A stretch of 7,815 nt of DNA from an uncultured Oscillospiraceae bacterium (GCA_934572445.1 CAKTLD010000094.1:1-7815), one strand, 5' to 3'. Counted from the first letter of the stretch, positions 1 to 7,342 are shown. Notes: a model not told the origin generated them from the letters alone. Program-made: numbers and translations.

Positions 1-77
1 GCGAGATCATCGACTGCTGCCTGCACGACGGCTCGCTGGACGATTACCTCCAGCTCACCCCGATGAAGCTGAAGTAA
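1..77 (+). CDS. C-terminal end of an unidentified protein (partial)
   Basis: An open frame enters from the left edge, with its first complete codon at base 3, and ends at TAA 75-77. The visible 24 residues are hydrophilic and begin EIIDCCLHDGSLDDYLQLTP, with a basic end (MKLK). Two adjacent cysteines are present, but there is no recognisable motif, so I cannot name the family. The frame is credible because it reads without a stop to the edge, uses GC-rich third positions like the other genes here, and is followed by a non-coding gap with hairpins before the convergent MerR gene. It could be the end of a metabolic enzyme, but nothing visible decides this. Confidence 0.6.
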   Translation, partial: EIIDCCLHDGSLDDYLQLTPMKLK

Positions 78-172
78 AGGGCAATTCTATTATCGATCGC
101 CTCGCCGCTGTTCACACCTCCTGCCAAAGGCACTGCGCAAGGGAACTGCACAGCAGGTCTCCGGGCCATAAA

Positions 173-230
173 AATATTCCCCACCCAATTTACCAGTCCT
201 GTCGGCTCGTTAAAATCGGGTGGGGATATT
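173..230. terminator. Long-loop hairpin between convergent genes, probable bidirectional terminator
   Basis: The left arm is AATAT then CCCCACCC (173-177 and 179-186, with T178 bulged). It pairs with GGGTGGGG then ATATT (218-230). After an A/C mismatch the stem continues for four A-T pairs (188-191 with 213-216), leaving a loop of about 21 bases. Read on the minus strand, the stem runs into ATATTTTTAT, a usable U-tract, so it could end the MerR transcript. Read on the plus strand, it is followed by a weaker ATATTCTTCTC and could end the upstream gene. The long loop is atypical, so a dispersed palindromic repeat is an alternative. Confidence 0.45.
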
Positions 231-271
231 CTTCTCGCCACAGGGCAGCGCTTCAGCCCTTTGCGCTTTTC

Positions 272-727
272 TCAAGCCTCCGGTACACGCTTCAGTTCCA
301 GCCGGATCTTTCGAAACTGCTCCGGCACTTCCGAAAGCTCAAGATTTTTCGGGACCTCGACGCTACCCGCTTTCTTCGCTGTTTCATAGTACCAGCATTT
401 GTAATCCACTGTTTCCATGGTATGCCGCAGCTCTTCCATCCGCTTTTTCAAAACCTCCTGCTGGCGGCGGAGCATGGACAGCCGCAGGTCGATCGTATCG
501 TCGCCCTGCAGAGCCATTTCAATATACTGCCGGATATCTCTGATGGACATTCCGGCCTTTTTCATACAGCCTATGACCTGCAGCCATTCAAAGTCCGACT
601 CCCGAAACATTCGGATCCCGCCGGAGGAGCGTTCTACAAAGGGCAGCAGCCCCTCCTTGTCATAGTAGCGCAGCGTCGAAGCCGTAACGCCCAGCCGTCT
701 TGCCGCTTCTCCTACGGTATAGAGCAT
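272..727 (-). CDS. MerR-family transcriptional regulator, AdhR-like (aldehyde/electrophile responsive)
   Basis: This is a 151-residue cytoplasmic DNA-binding activator. The N-terminal winged helix-turn-helix is clear (YTVGEAARRLGVTASTLRYYD, residues 3-23, then wing residues G36-G37-I38-R39). It is followed by the second helix pair (residues 45-70) and a dimerising coiled coil rich in Leu, Arg and Glu (about residues 78-115). Cys54, in VIGCMKKAG, sits where Bacillus subtilis AdhR has Cys52, the aldehyde-reactive thiol in that protein; that functional role is carried over by homology. I chose ATG 727 rather than the longer upstream frame because it starts the canonical fold and has GGAGG 8 bases before it. 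The upstream extension would run through the operator. The gene diverges from the alcohol dehydrogenase and shares with it the dyad at 764-781, so it very likely controls that gene and the cupin, and perhaps itself. Confidence 0.94.
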   Translation of the reverse strand: MLYTVGEAARRLGVTASTLRYYDKEGLLPFVERSSGGIRMFRESDFEWLQVIGCMKKAGMSIRDIRQYIEMALQGDDTIDLRLSMLRRQQEVLKKRMEELRHTMETVDYKCWYYETAKKAGSVEVPKNLELSEVPEQFRKIRLELKRVPEA

Positions 728-759
728 GATCGGAGCCTCCGGAAAAACAAAATTCACCC

Positions 760-790
760 TTGACTTAAAGCATACTTTAAGTTGTAGAGT
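760..790 (+). promoter_or_regulatory. MerR-type promoter with overlapping operator dyad
   Basis: A -35 element TTGACT (760-765) and a -10 element TAGAGT (785-790, 4 of 6 matches) are separated by 19 bp. This is the overlong spacer that MerR-family activators correct by twisting DNA. Inside the spacer lies a perfect inverted repeat, CTTAAAG (764-770), CATA, CTTTAAG (775-781). The predicted start near 797 leaves a leader of about 60 bases before the dehydrogenase. A better-looking TATACT at 790-795 has no -35 at a normal distance. The layout, next to an AdhR-like gene, makes this the regulator's target site. Confidence 0.8.
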
Positions 791-858
791 ATACTTGAGA
801 TTTAAGCTTATCATACTGTGAAATGGCAGATCTGTCAACAGAACAAGGAGGACCCATC

Positions 859-2015
859 ATGAAGGCATTTCATTTTGAGAACAGCACGAAAGTCTGGTTC
901 GGCAAGGCCTGTGTCTTGCAAAGCCTGCCGGCGCTTTTGGAACGATACGGCGAAACCGTCATGCTGGCCTACGGCAGCGGCTCCATCAAGCGAAACGGCG
1001 TGTATGATGAGGTGATGGACATTCTGAACGCCGCGGGCAAGCGCGTCGTAGAGTTCCCCGGCATCATGTCCAACCCCACCTACGCCAAGGTGCAGGAGGG
1101 GGCGAAGCTGGCCCGTGAGAACCATGTTGACCTGATTCTCGCTGTGGGCGGCGGCAGCGTGTCCGACTGCTGCAAGGTCGTTTCCGCGCAGGCCATGCTG
1201 GACAAAGACCTCTGGCAGATGGAAAACATCGAGCACACGCTGCCCACGAAGTTCATTCCCCTCGGCACCATCGTGACGGTGTTCGGCACCGGATCGGAAA
1301 TGAACAACGGCGCGGTCATCACCCACGAGGAAAAAAGATCAAGGGCGCACTCTGGGGCGCACAGGCGGAATTTGCGTTCTTAGACCCCAACTACACTCTG
1401 TCCGTTCCCATGAAGCAAGTCATCTCCGGTGCCTTTGATACCCTGAGCCACGCGATGGAGACCTATTTCGGCAAGCCAGACGTGAACAATCTGTCCGACG
1501 ATATCAACGAGGCCGTCATGCGCAGCGTCATCCGCAATATCCGCGTGCTGCTGACCGACGCGGAGAATTACGATGCGAGGAGCGAGCTGGCCTGGGCGTC
1601 CGCGATGGCGGAAAACGGCGTGCTGAAGATTGGCAAGATCACGGACTTTCAGGCCCACCAGATCGAGCATCAGCTCGGCGCGTATACCAACTGTAACCAC
1701 GGCGCAGGTCTGGCGGTCATCCATCCCGTTCTGTACCGTCACATCTACAAGTCCGGCGCGGCGCGGTTTGCCCGCTGGGCGCAGAATGTCTGGAGCATTG
1801 CGCCCAGGGGCAGCGACGAAGAGACTGCCGCCGCCGGTATCGACGCGCTGGCTGCGTTCATCAAGGAGATCGGTCTGCCGACTACCTTTACCGAGCTTGG
1901 CATCCCCGCTGATACCGACTTCCGCGCCATCGCCGATTCCACCAATGTCACCGCCGGCTGCTGCAAGAGGCTGACTCACGACGAAATCTACGAAATTTTG
2001 CAGGAATGCAGATAA
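859..2015 (+). pseudogene. Iron-containing alcohol dehydrogenase, YqhD/butanol dehydrogenase type, with a frameshift
   Basis: This family reduces aldehydes to alcohols with NAD(P)H in the cytoplasm, often for detoxification or fermentation. The start ATG 859 has AAGGAGG 7 bases upstream. The first frame carries the N-terminal Rossmann-like half with the dinucleotide motif GGGS (residues 97-100, D103) and runs to a stop at 1383. From the A6 run 1331-1336 onward the homologous sequence continues one frame over (ALWGAQAEFAFLDPNYTLS) to TAA 2015. Adding one A gives 385 residues, close to the 387 of YqhD, and places the metal ligands at D194, H198, H267 and H281, identical to YqhD numbering. No other damage is visible, so the lesion is recent, a phase-variable homopolymer, or a sequencing error. 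ATG 1410 in the second frame has no ribosome binding site. If the base is restored, the gene is an ordinary functional enzyme under MerR control. Confidence 0.9.
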
Positions 2016-2066
2016 TGGGCCGCCGTGCCGCTTCCGCCGCACGACGCTCTCCGGATCAAAAAATCA

Positions 2067-2085
2067 CGGACGACTGCTTCGTCCG
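2067..2085. repeat. Short perfect stem-loop between dehydrogenase and cupin
   Basis: CGGACGA (2067-2073) pairs perfectly with TCGTCCG (2079-2085) around the 5-base loop CTGCT. There is no T-run after it, so it is unlikely to be a full intrinsic terminator. In the 117-base gap of a likely operon, it might instead protect or process the mRNA between the dehydrogenase and the cupin. No function is demonstrated. Confidence 0.4.
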
Positions 2086-2132
2086 GCCGCGTTACAGCGT
2101 AAATCAATCATTCTTCGCAAGAGGTTTCTATT

Positions 2133-2564
2133 ATGAAGTATGAAAACAAAGCAGTGTTTGAACAGGTCAACATGTTCGGAACGGGCAGTGAAAACACGGC
2201 GTATGCCCAGTTTTTTGTCGGCAATTCCTTTCTGAATCCACTGACAGATCCGAAGGGCGGTCTGTTTGCCGCCAATGTCACCTTTGAGCCGGGCTGCCGC
2301 AATCACTGGCATATCCACCATGCCGCAAAGGGCGGTGGTCAGCTTCTGCTCTGCACTGCCGGCGAGGGCTGGTATCAGGAGGAAGGCAGGGCCGCCGTCA
2401 GTCTGCATGAGGGAAGCGTTGTGATGATACCGGCAAATGTCAAGCACTGGCACGGGGCAAAGAAGGACAGCTGGTTCAGCCATATCGCCGTGGAGGTTCC
2501 CGGCGAAGGCTGTCAAAACGAGTGGTGCGAGCCGGTATCCGACGAAGAATACGCAAAACTGTGA
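2133..2564 (+). CDS. Small single-domain cupin protein
   Basis: This is a 143-residue cytoplasmic beta-barrel protein with one conserved cupin domain. Motif 1 reads G54-C-R-N-HWHIHH and continues to GGGQLLLC. The probable metal ligands are H60, H62 and Q70; Gln replaces the usual Glu, which is common in the COG1917 branch. Motif 2 reads IPANVKHWHGA, with H105 as the fourth ligand. ATG 2133 is preceded by AAGAGG at 8 bases. Proteins of this branch often sit beside alcohol dehydrogenases, carboxymuconolactone decarboxylase-like proteins and MerR regulators in Firmicutes, as here, but their substrate is usually unknown. It lies 117 bases after the dehydrogenase with no evident promoter between, so it probably shares the MerR-controlled transcript. 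An isomerase or oxygenase acting on a reactive carbonyl is possible but unproven. Confidence 0.9.
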   Translation: MKYENKAVFEQVNMFGTGSENTAYAQFFVGNSFLNPLTDPKGGLFAANVTFEPGCRNHWHIHHAAKGGGQLLLCTAGEGWYQEEGRAAVSLHEGSVVMIPANVKHWHGAKKDSWFSHIAVEVPGEGCQNEWCEPVSDEEYAKL

Positions 2565-2634
2565 CAACCGTCTTCGGGTCCATGATAAATGCTTCGGCCG
2601 AGGGTGCGGCCACGTCTGCGCACAAACTCGCCAA

Positions 2635-2662
2635 TTGAAATTTCGCACAGAACTTATATAGA
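2635..2662 (+). promoter_or_regulatory. Weak candidate vegetative promoter for the symporter operon
   Basis: TTGAAA (2635-2640, 5 of 6 to the -35 consensus) and TATAGA (2657-2662, 4 of 6) are spaced by 16 bp, in the AT-rich part of an otherwise GC-rich gap. Transcription from here would give a leader of about 170 bases that includes the 2748-2798 hairpin. This is the best-spaced pair I found in this gap, but AT-rich DNA yields such matches easily. Confidence 0.25.
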
Positions 2663-2747
2663 TATAAAATCCATTTTTTATTGTCCTTTCCGATTTCATT
2701 CCGCACGATGGGCCGCACACCTTGCAGAGACGATCATTTGAATAAAT

Positions 2748-2798
2748 GCAGCAGCGAATTAGAGCCGGAGTCTTTCTCCGGCTCTAATTCGCTGTTGC
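2748..2798. terminator. 23-bp near-perfect hairpin upstream of the symporter
   Basis: The left arm 2748-2770 and right arm 2776-2798 pair over 23 positions with only one G-T wobble. The inner part is AGAGCCGGAG/CTCCGGCTCT with loop TCTTT. Nothing like a U-tract follows on the plus strand (GGCGCTTCC). On the minus strand the stem is followed by ATTTATTCAAAT, but no minus-strand gene lies nearby. It most likely ends or protects the cupin transcript, 184 bases after its stop. It could instead be a structured leader of the symporter operon, ending 34 bases before its ribosome binding site. Confidence 0.45.
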
Positions 2799-2841
2799 GG
2801 CGCTTCCCCGCTTTATGCTATGATGGGAAAAAAGGAGCGTG

Positions 2842-4308
2842 ATGGGGAAAATGAGCAAAACAGCGCTGTATCTGGCGTATTTCTGCGTCTATTCGCTGAT
2901 CCTGCTGGTCATCGGCAAGAGCAGCCTCCGCACCGGCGCCACGCCGCGGGATTACTTTATCTGCGAACGCAGGGTCGGTCTTGTGCCCTGCGTATGCACC
3001 TTTACGGGAACGTGGGTCTCGGCCATCACAATTCTTAGCCTGACTGGCAGCGTCTATGAGGACGGGCTGGCTGTGCTGCTGTATTCGGTCATTCCATGGT
3101 TCACAGGCGCTTTTCTGCTCGCCATGGTCACGCGCAGGCTACACCGCTGCGGTGCCATCACCGTGCCGGAATTTTTCCGCCTGCGCTACGGCTCGCGCGC
3201 CTTGCAGTTCATATACGGTGTAGTCTCCATGCTCGTCTACACGCTTTATCTCGTTTCGCAGTACAAGGGCTTTGGCATGGTGGCGTCCGAGGTGTTCGAC
3301 ATTCCCTACTCCATGGCAGTGGCCATGATCTATCTCTTCGTCATCTACACCACCTTCGGCGGCTACCGCTCCGTGGTGCGCACAGATGTCTTCAATCTTG
3401 CGCTGCTGTCGGTCAGCATCGCGGCGCTCTGCGGAATTCTCATCGTGCGCTGCGGCGGCTTTGCTGCACTGTATGAAAGCGCGGACCATGTCTCCGGTCT
3501 TGCGCACGCGGGCATGTCCGCGCCTACGGAACAGGGCGGGCTGCTTTCGCTCTTCGGCGGGCGGTATACGCCGCTGGTCAGCCTTTCGATGTTCTGGGGC
3601 TGGGGGCTCGGCCTTTCGGCCAACCCGCAGTATATCGTGCGTCTGATCTCGGCGAAGGACGAGCGCACCGCCGTCCGCACGATTGGCATTTCGCTCCTCG
3701 TGCTGGCGCTGATTTACTTCGCGCTCGTCCACATTGGCCTTGCCATGCGCGTGCTCGTGCCCTCGCTGGACACGGCGCAGACCACAGACGGCATTTTCAT
3801 TCACATCCTCAACAACGAGCTCTATGGTCCGTGGAGCGGTCTGCTGCTCTTCGCCGTCATCGGCGCGTGCGTCTCTACAGCAAACTCGCAGCTTCTGATG
3901 ATCGCTTCGGCCTTTTCCTACGATATCGTTCGCGCAGGCTGCAAAAATGAGCTGCCGGACAAGAAGATCGTCGGCCTTGGCCGCTTCGGCGTGGTGCTCG
4001 GCGGCACCATCGCCATGCTCTTCACGCTCGACCCTCCGGCTTTCACGCTCTCCTACGGCGGCGACCTCTGGGGCGTGTTCAGCATCCTGCTCTTCCCGCC
4101 GCTCTACGGCGCGCTGCTGACGGACAAGGTCACCCGCCGCGGCGTATGGGCGGGACTGATCGCGGGCGGCGCGTGCATTGCGGTGCTCTATCCCCTGCAC
4201 TATCGCGGCGCGCTGGCGGTACATCCGGCAGTGCCCGGCGTGCTTGTGAGCTCGCTGGCTGTGTTCCTTGCCTCTGCGCTGGAGGGTAAGAGGGGAGGCG
4301 GCTCATGA
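2842..4308 (+). CDS. Sodium:solute symporter (SSS/SLC5 family)
   Basis: This is a 488-residue integral membrane transporter, the usual size for the family, with about 12-13 hydrophobic segments throughout and no cleavable signal. It would take up an organic solute driven by sodium. The family signature is visible as FGGYRSVVRTDVFN (around G173), and the sodium-site helix as GACVSTANSQLLMIAS, where S345-T346 correspond to the Na2-site Ser340-Thr341 of E. coli PutP. I chose ATG 2842 behind AAGGAG (spacing 4). GTG 2839 is too close to that site, and ATG 2851 (spacing 13) is the alternative. Its stop overlaps the kinase start as ATGA, so production of the two is coupled. The substrate cannot be read from the sequence. 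The nearby pxpA suggests pyroglutamate or a related lactam or amino acid, and a role in sensing is also possible. Confidence 0.94.
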   Translation: MGKMSKTALYLAYFCVYSLILLVIGKSSLRTGATPRDYFICERRVGLVPCVCTFTGTWVSAITILSLTGSVYEDGLAVLLYSVIPWFTGAFLLAMVTRRLHRCGAITVPEFFRLRYGSRALQFIYGVVSMLVYTLYLVSQYKGFGMVASEVFDIPYSMAVAMIYLFVIYTTFGGYRSVVRTDVFNLALLSVSIAALCGILIVRCGGFAALYESADHVSGLAHAGMSAPTEQGGLLSLFGGRYTPLVSLSMFWGWGLGLSANPQYIVRLISAKDERTAVRTIGISLLVLALIYFALVHIGLAMRVLVPSLDTAQTTDGIFIHILNNELYGPWSGLLLFAVIGACVSTANSQLLMIASAFSYDIVRAGCKNELPDKKIVGLGRFGVVLGGTIAMLFTLDPPAFTLSYGGDLWGVFSILLFPPLYGALLTDKVTRRGVWAGLIAGGACIAVLYPLHYRGALAVHPAVPGVLVSSLAVFLASALEGKRGGGS

Positions 4309-5963
4309 TGCGGCGGATCAGCCTTACGATCGAGAACAAGATCCTCATTCCCTTCGTCAGCATCAGCATGGTCACGGTCCTGTGCTTCTGCTATATCGTT
4401 TACGACGCCGAGTACAAACTCCGCATCGAGACCGAAACAGCCAATGCCACCGCGCTGACCGACTACATCAACGCCGATATCGACGCGGGCGAATACTGGC
4501 GCGATCCGAATGACCTGCTGAAAAAATACGAACAAAGCTACCGGGGCGACAGTCTCTTTCTCTACGACGCGGCGGGCCGCCTGCTTTTTTCGCGCCGTGC
4601 GCCCGGCGAACACGAGATTGTGCTCTGTCAGAGCAGCAGCAACAGTCTCGGCTGGAAGATCCTCTGCTCGCTCGATCAGGCGGCGCTGACCGCCGCCTTT
4701 ATCGAGGAGCAGCGCTACCTCATTCTGGCTGTGATCGCCATGCTCATCATCATCGTGCAGGCGGGCGTGATGATCGCCCACAACATCTCCGGTCCCATCC
4801 GTGAGCTGAGCGCGCTGTGCGCCGGCATCAGCGCCGCCCCCGGCGAGACGGAGGAGCTGGGCGGACTCTACACCCACCGCCGCGACGAGGTCGGCCAGTT
4901 TGCTCAGTCCTTCCAGAAGATGATGGAGAGTCTCCGCCGCTACACCGACGAGCTTTCCTGGGTCAAGGCGCTCAACGAGAGCATCGTGGAAAATCTTCCT
5001 CTCGGCGTCGCGGTCTACGACGGCGCAGGCGAGATGATCTTCCGCAACAGCCGTGCCGAAACGATGCTGCGTGCCACGGACGAGCACGACGCGCAGGGCC
5101 GCACGCTCGGCGATTACCTGAGCGATCTTGTACGCCGCGGCGAGGTGCTGCCCATTTCCCTCACCCTGCACGACAGCGCGAAGAAATCCCATCATTACGA
5201 GCTTGGCGCGTGGCGGCTGCAAAGCGGAGAGGCGAACCTCGGCACGCTCTGCACCGTGGACGACGTGACCTACCAGCGCCACATGGAGGAAAAGCTCAGC
5301 CGCGACGAAAAGCTGACCTACACCGGCGAGCTCGCCGCCGACGTTGCACATGAGGCGCGCAACCCCCTTGCCGGCATCCGCACGGGGCTCCAGGTCATCG
5401 ACCGCAAGCTCGAAAGCGAGCGCGACCGCCTGCTCTGCCGCGAGATGGTCAAGGAGGTCGACCGCGTGGATCTGCTGGTGAGCAACCTCGTCAACATCTC
5501 GCGCCAGCGCGAGAGCGAGAAAACCACCGTGCATCTCGATACGCTCTGCGAGGAGATGGAGCTGCTCTACAGCAAGGTCGCCGAGAACAAGGGCATCGAA
5601 TTCTTCGCCAGCATCGACGCGGGCATCGTCATCTTTGCCGACGAGCAGGAGGTTCGTCAAATGCTCATCAACCTAATCAACAACAGCATCAAGGCGATGC
5701 CGGACGGCGGACAGATCCTGCTGAGCGGCCAGGCCGAGGAGGGCGGCGTGTGCGTCAGCATCTCCGACAACGGCCCCGGCATGGACGAACACCAGTTGTC
5801 CCGCGCGCTCAGCGGCGAGGGGGGAGGGCTGGGGCTCTCCATCGTGCAGCGCCTTGCAAAAAACAACAACGGCGAGCTGGAGCTTGCGTCCGCGCCGGGC
5901 GAGGGTACGTCCGCGCGCCTGCTCTTCCGCCGCACAGGAGGGATCTGTTATGATGAAGTATAA
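4305..5963 (+). CDS. NtrB-like membrane sensor histidine kinase
   Basis: This 552-residue kinase phosphorylates the adjacent sigma-54 activator. Its domains in order are: transmembrane helix about 13-33; extracytoplasmic sensing region about 34-137 (CACHE-like LFLYDAAGRLLFSRR, with a cysteine pair C108 and C121); transmembrane helix about 138-160; HAMP about 160-220 (GPIREL to DEVGQFAQSF); PAS about 225-325 (NLPLGVAVYDGAGEMIFRN); HisKA with the H-box DVAHEARNPLAG (H349); and HATPase with N-box LINLINNSIKAM (N460), G1 DNGPGMD (D488) and G2 GEGGGLGLS. All catalytic elements are present. The start ATG 4305 has GGGGAGG at 6 bases; a second ATG follows directly. It overlaps the symporter stop by 4 bases and the activator start by 14, so the three form one operon. 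The external domain suggests an extracellular small-molecule signal, as in DctB, but the ligand is unknown. Confidence 0.96.
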   Translation: MMRRISLTIENKILIPFVSISMVTVLCFCYIVYDAEYKLRIETETANATALTDYINADIDAGEYWRDPNDLLKKYEQSYRGDSLFLYDAAGRLLFSRRAPGEHEIVLCQSSSNSLGWKILCSLDQAALTAAFIEEQRYLILAVIAMLIIIVQAGVMIAHNISGPIRELSALCAGISAAPGETEELGGLYTHRRDEVGQFAQSFQKMMESLRRYTDELSWVKALNESIVENLPLGVAVYDGAGEMIFRNSRAETMLRATDEHDAQGRTLGDYLSDLVRRGEVLPISLTLHDSAKKSHHYELGAWRLQSGEANLGTLCTVDDVTYQRHMEEKLSRDEKLTYTGELAADVAHEARNPLAGIRTGLQVIDRKLESERDRLLCREMVKEVDRVDLLVSNLVNISRQRESEKTTVHLDTLCEEMELLYSKVAENKGIEFFASIDAGIVIFADEQEVRQMLINLINNSIKAMPDGGQILLSGQAEEGGVCVSISDNGPGMDEHQLSRALSGEGGGLGLSIVQRLAKNNNGELELASAPGEGTSARLLFRRTGGICYDEV

Positions 5964-7320
5964 GGTGCTGGTCATCGACGATGAGCCGCTGATCCGCATG
6001 TCGCTGGAAAGCGGCCTTTCCGATCTCGGCTATCAGGTCCGCTGCGCGGACACGATCGGCGAAGGGCTTTCGCTGGCTGCCCAGCTCCATCCCGACGCAG
6101 TGCTGCTGGATAACCGCGTAGGCACGGAGCGCGGCATCGACCGCATCCCCGATTTCAAAAAGCTCGACGAGGATATGATCCTCATCCTGATGACGGCATA
6201 CGGCTCGGTGTCGCAGGCGGTGGAGGCGATGAAGCTCGGCGTCAGCCACTATGTGCAGAAGCCCTTTGACCTTGATGAGGTCGACCTCGTCATCACGCGC
6301 GCGATGGAGCAGCTGCTCAGCCGCCGCTCGCTCGAGCTGATGAAGCTGCGCCCGCGCAAGCTGCTGGGTGAGAGCGCCGCCATCTGCCGCATCCGGCAGG
6401 AGATCCGTGTGCTGGCCGAAAACGACAATGTGGATATCCTGATCTGCGGCGAAACGGGCACCGGCAAGGAAGTCGTGGTCAACACTATCCACGAGCAGAG
6501 CTCGCGCCACGACAAGCCGCTCGTCAAGATCAACTGCGGCGCCATTCCCGAAAACCTGCTGGAAAGCGAGCTGTTCGGTCACGAAAAGGGCTCGTTCACC
6601 GGCGCGGACAAGACAAAAAAGGGACTTATCGAGCTTGCCAACGGCGGCACCGTCTTTCTCGATGAGGTCGGTGAGCTGCCGCTTGCCATGCAGGCCAAGC
6701 TCCTCACCTTTCTGGAGGATCGCAGTTTCAAACGCGTGGGCGGTTTGCAGGATATTGAGGTCAATATCCGCGTCGCGGCCGCTACCAACCGCGATCTGGA
6801 GGCAGAGGTGCAGAAAGGCCGATTCCGCGAGGATCTCTATTACCGTCTCAACGTCATGCAGATTCGCATTCCGCCCCTGCGTGAGCGACCGGAGGATATT
6901 CCCGTGCTCTGCCGCTTTTATCTGCAGCATTTCAACCGCAAGTTCAACAAATCCCTGCAGGATATCGCCCCCGAGTTTCTCGCCCTGCTGCAAAGCTATT
7001 ACTGGAAGGGCAACGTGCGCGAGCTGCGCAACGTGATGGAGCGCTGTGTGCTCTTCAGCCGTCAAAGCGTCCTCACCGGTGAGGAAACAGGTCTCGACAC
7101 ACTGCTGGCCGTGCGCCCGCGCGCAGGCGGCAGCTTCCCGATGCACGACCTCACGCGGCAGAGCATCGACCTCAAGCGCGAAGTGGACGCTTTTGAACGC
7201 GCGTATATCGACCGAGCAATGCAGCTTTCGGGCGGCAATCTTTCGCAGGCGGCGCAGCTGCTCGGCTGCACGCGCTTCACGCTCAAGCGTCGGCTGGAGG
7301 GCGGAGACGGAGACGAGTAA
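5950..7320 (+). CDS. NtrC-family sigma-54-dependent response regulator
   Basis: This 456-residue activator has three domains. The receiver (1-120) has acidic pocket D10-D11, phospho-acceptor D54 (LLDNR), T82 and K104. The AAA+ domain (about 138-375) has Walker A GETGTGKE (167-174), the sigma-54 contact loop as GSFTGA (214-219, Ser for the usual Ala), Walker B TVFLDE (234-239), and the sensor II region WKGNVREL. The Fis-type helix-turn-helix lies at 426-450 (LSGGNLSQAAQLLGCTRFTLKRRL). ATG 5950 is chosen because AGGAGGG lies 7 bases before it; ATG 5953 is possible. The longer upstream frame would only re-read kinase DNA. Phosphorylated by the kinase, it should open sigma-54 promoters, and the only good -24/-12 site seen is the one before pxpA (7485-7500), with dyads at enhancer distance. 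A strong terminator ends the operon 23 bases later. Confidence 0.97.
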   Translation: MMKYKVLVIDDEPLIRMSLESGLSDLGYQVRCADTIGEGLSLAAQLHPDAVLLDNRVGTERGIDRIPDFKKLDEDMILILMTAYGSVSQAVEAMKLGVSHYVQKPFDLDEVDLVITRAMEQLLSRRSLELMKLRPRKLLGESAAICRIRQEIRVLAENDNVDILICGETGTGKEVVVNTIHEQSSRHDKPLVKINCGAIPENLLESELFGHEKGSFTGADKTKKGLIELANGGTVFLDEVGELPLAMQAKLLTFLEDRSFKRVGGLQDIEVNIRVAAATNRDLEAEVQKGRFREDLYYRLNVMQIRIPPLRERPEDIPVLCRFYLQHFNRKFNKSLQDIAPEFLALLQSYYWKGNVRELRNVMERCVLFSRQSVLTGEETGLDTLLAVRPRAGGSFPMHDLTRQSIDLKREVDAFERAYIDRAMQLSGGNLSQAAQLLGCTRFTLKRRLEGGDGDE

Positions 7321-7342
7321 AACGGAACATCGTGCAAAAACG

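Noticed and set aside
44..241. A 65-codon minus-strand open frame in the first intergenic gap
   Set aside because: It has no ribosome binding site, overlaps the hairpin 173-230 and the end of the upstream gene, and has no recognisable domain.
1329..1340. A programmed -1 frameshift heptamer A AAA AAG in the alcohol dehydrogenase
   Set aside because: The heptamer is present, but the zero-frame codons are GAA AAA AGA, which is not the X XXY YYZ phase needed. No stimulatory structure is evident, and family members do not normally need a frameshift.
2709..2726. A sigma-54-like TGG...TTGCA before the symporter operon
   Set aside because: The GG and GC are 11 bases apart instead of the strict 10, and the exact-spacing alignment loses the invariant GG.
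2795..2824. TTGCGG-N18-TATGAT as a promoter for the symporter
   Set aside because: The -35 matches only 3 of 6 positions, and transcription would begin inside the ribosome binding site.
2820..3038. A 72-codon plus-strand frame starting at ATG 2820 or 2823
   Set aside because: It overlaps the symporter in another frame, has no ribosome binding site, and does not resemble a protein family.
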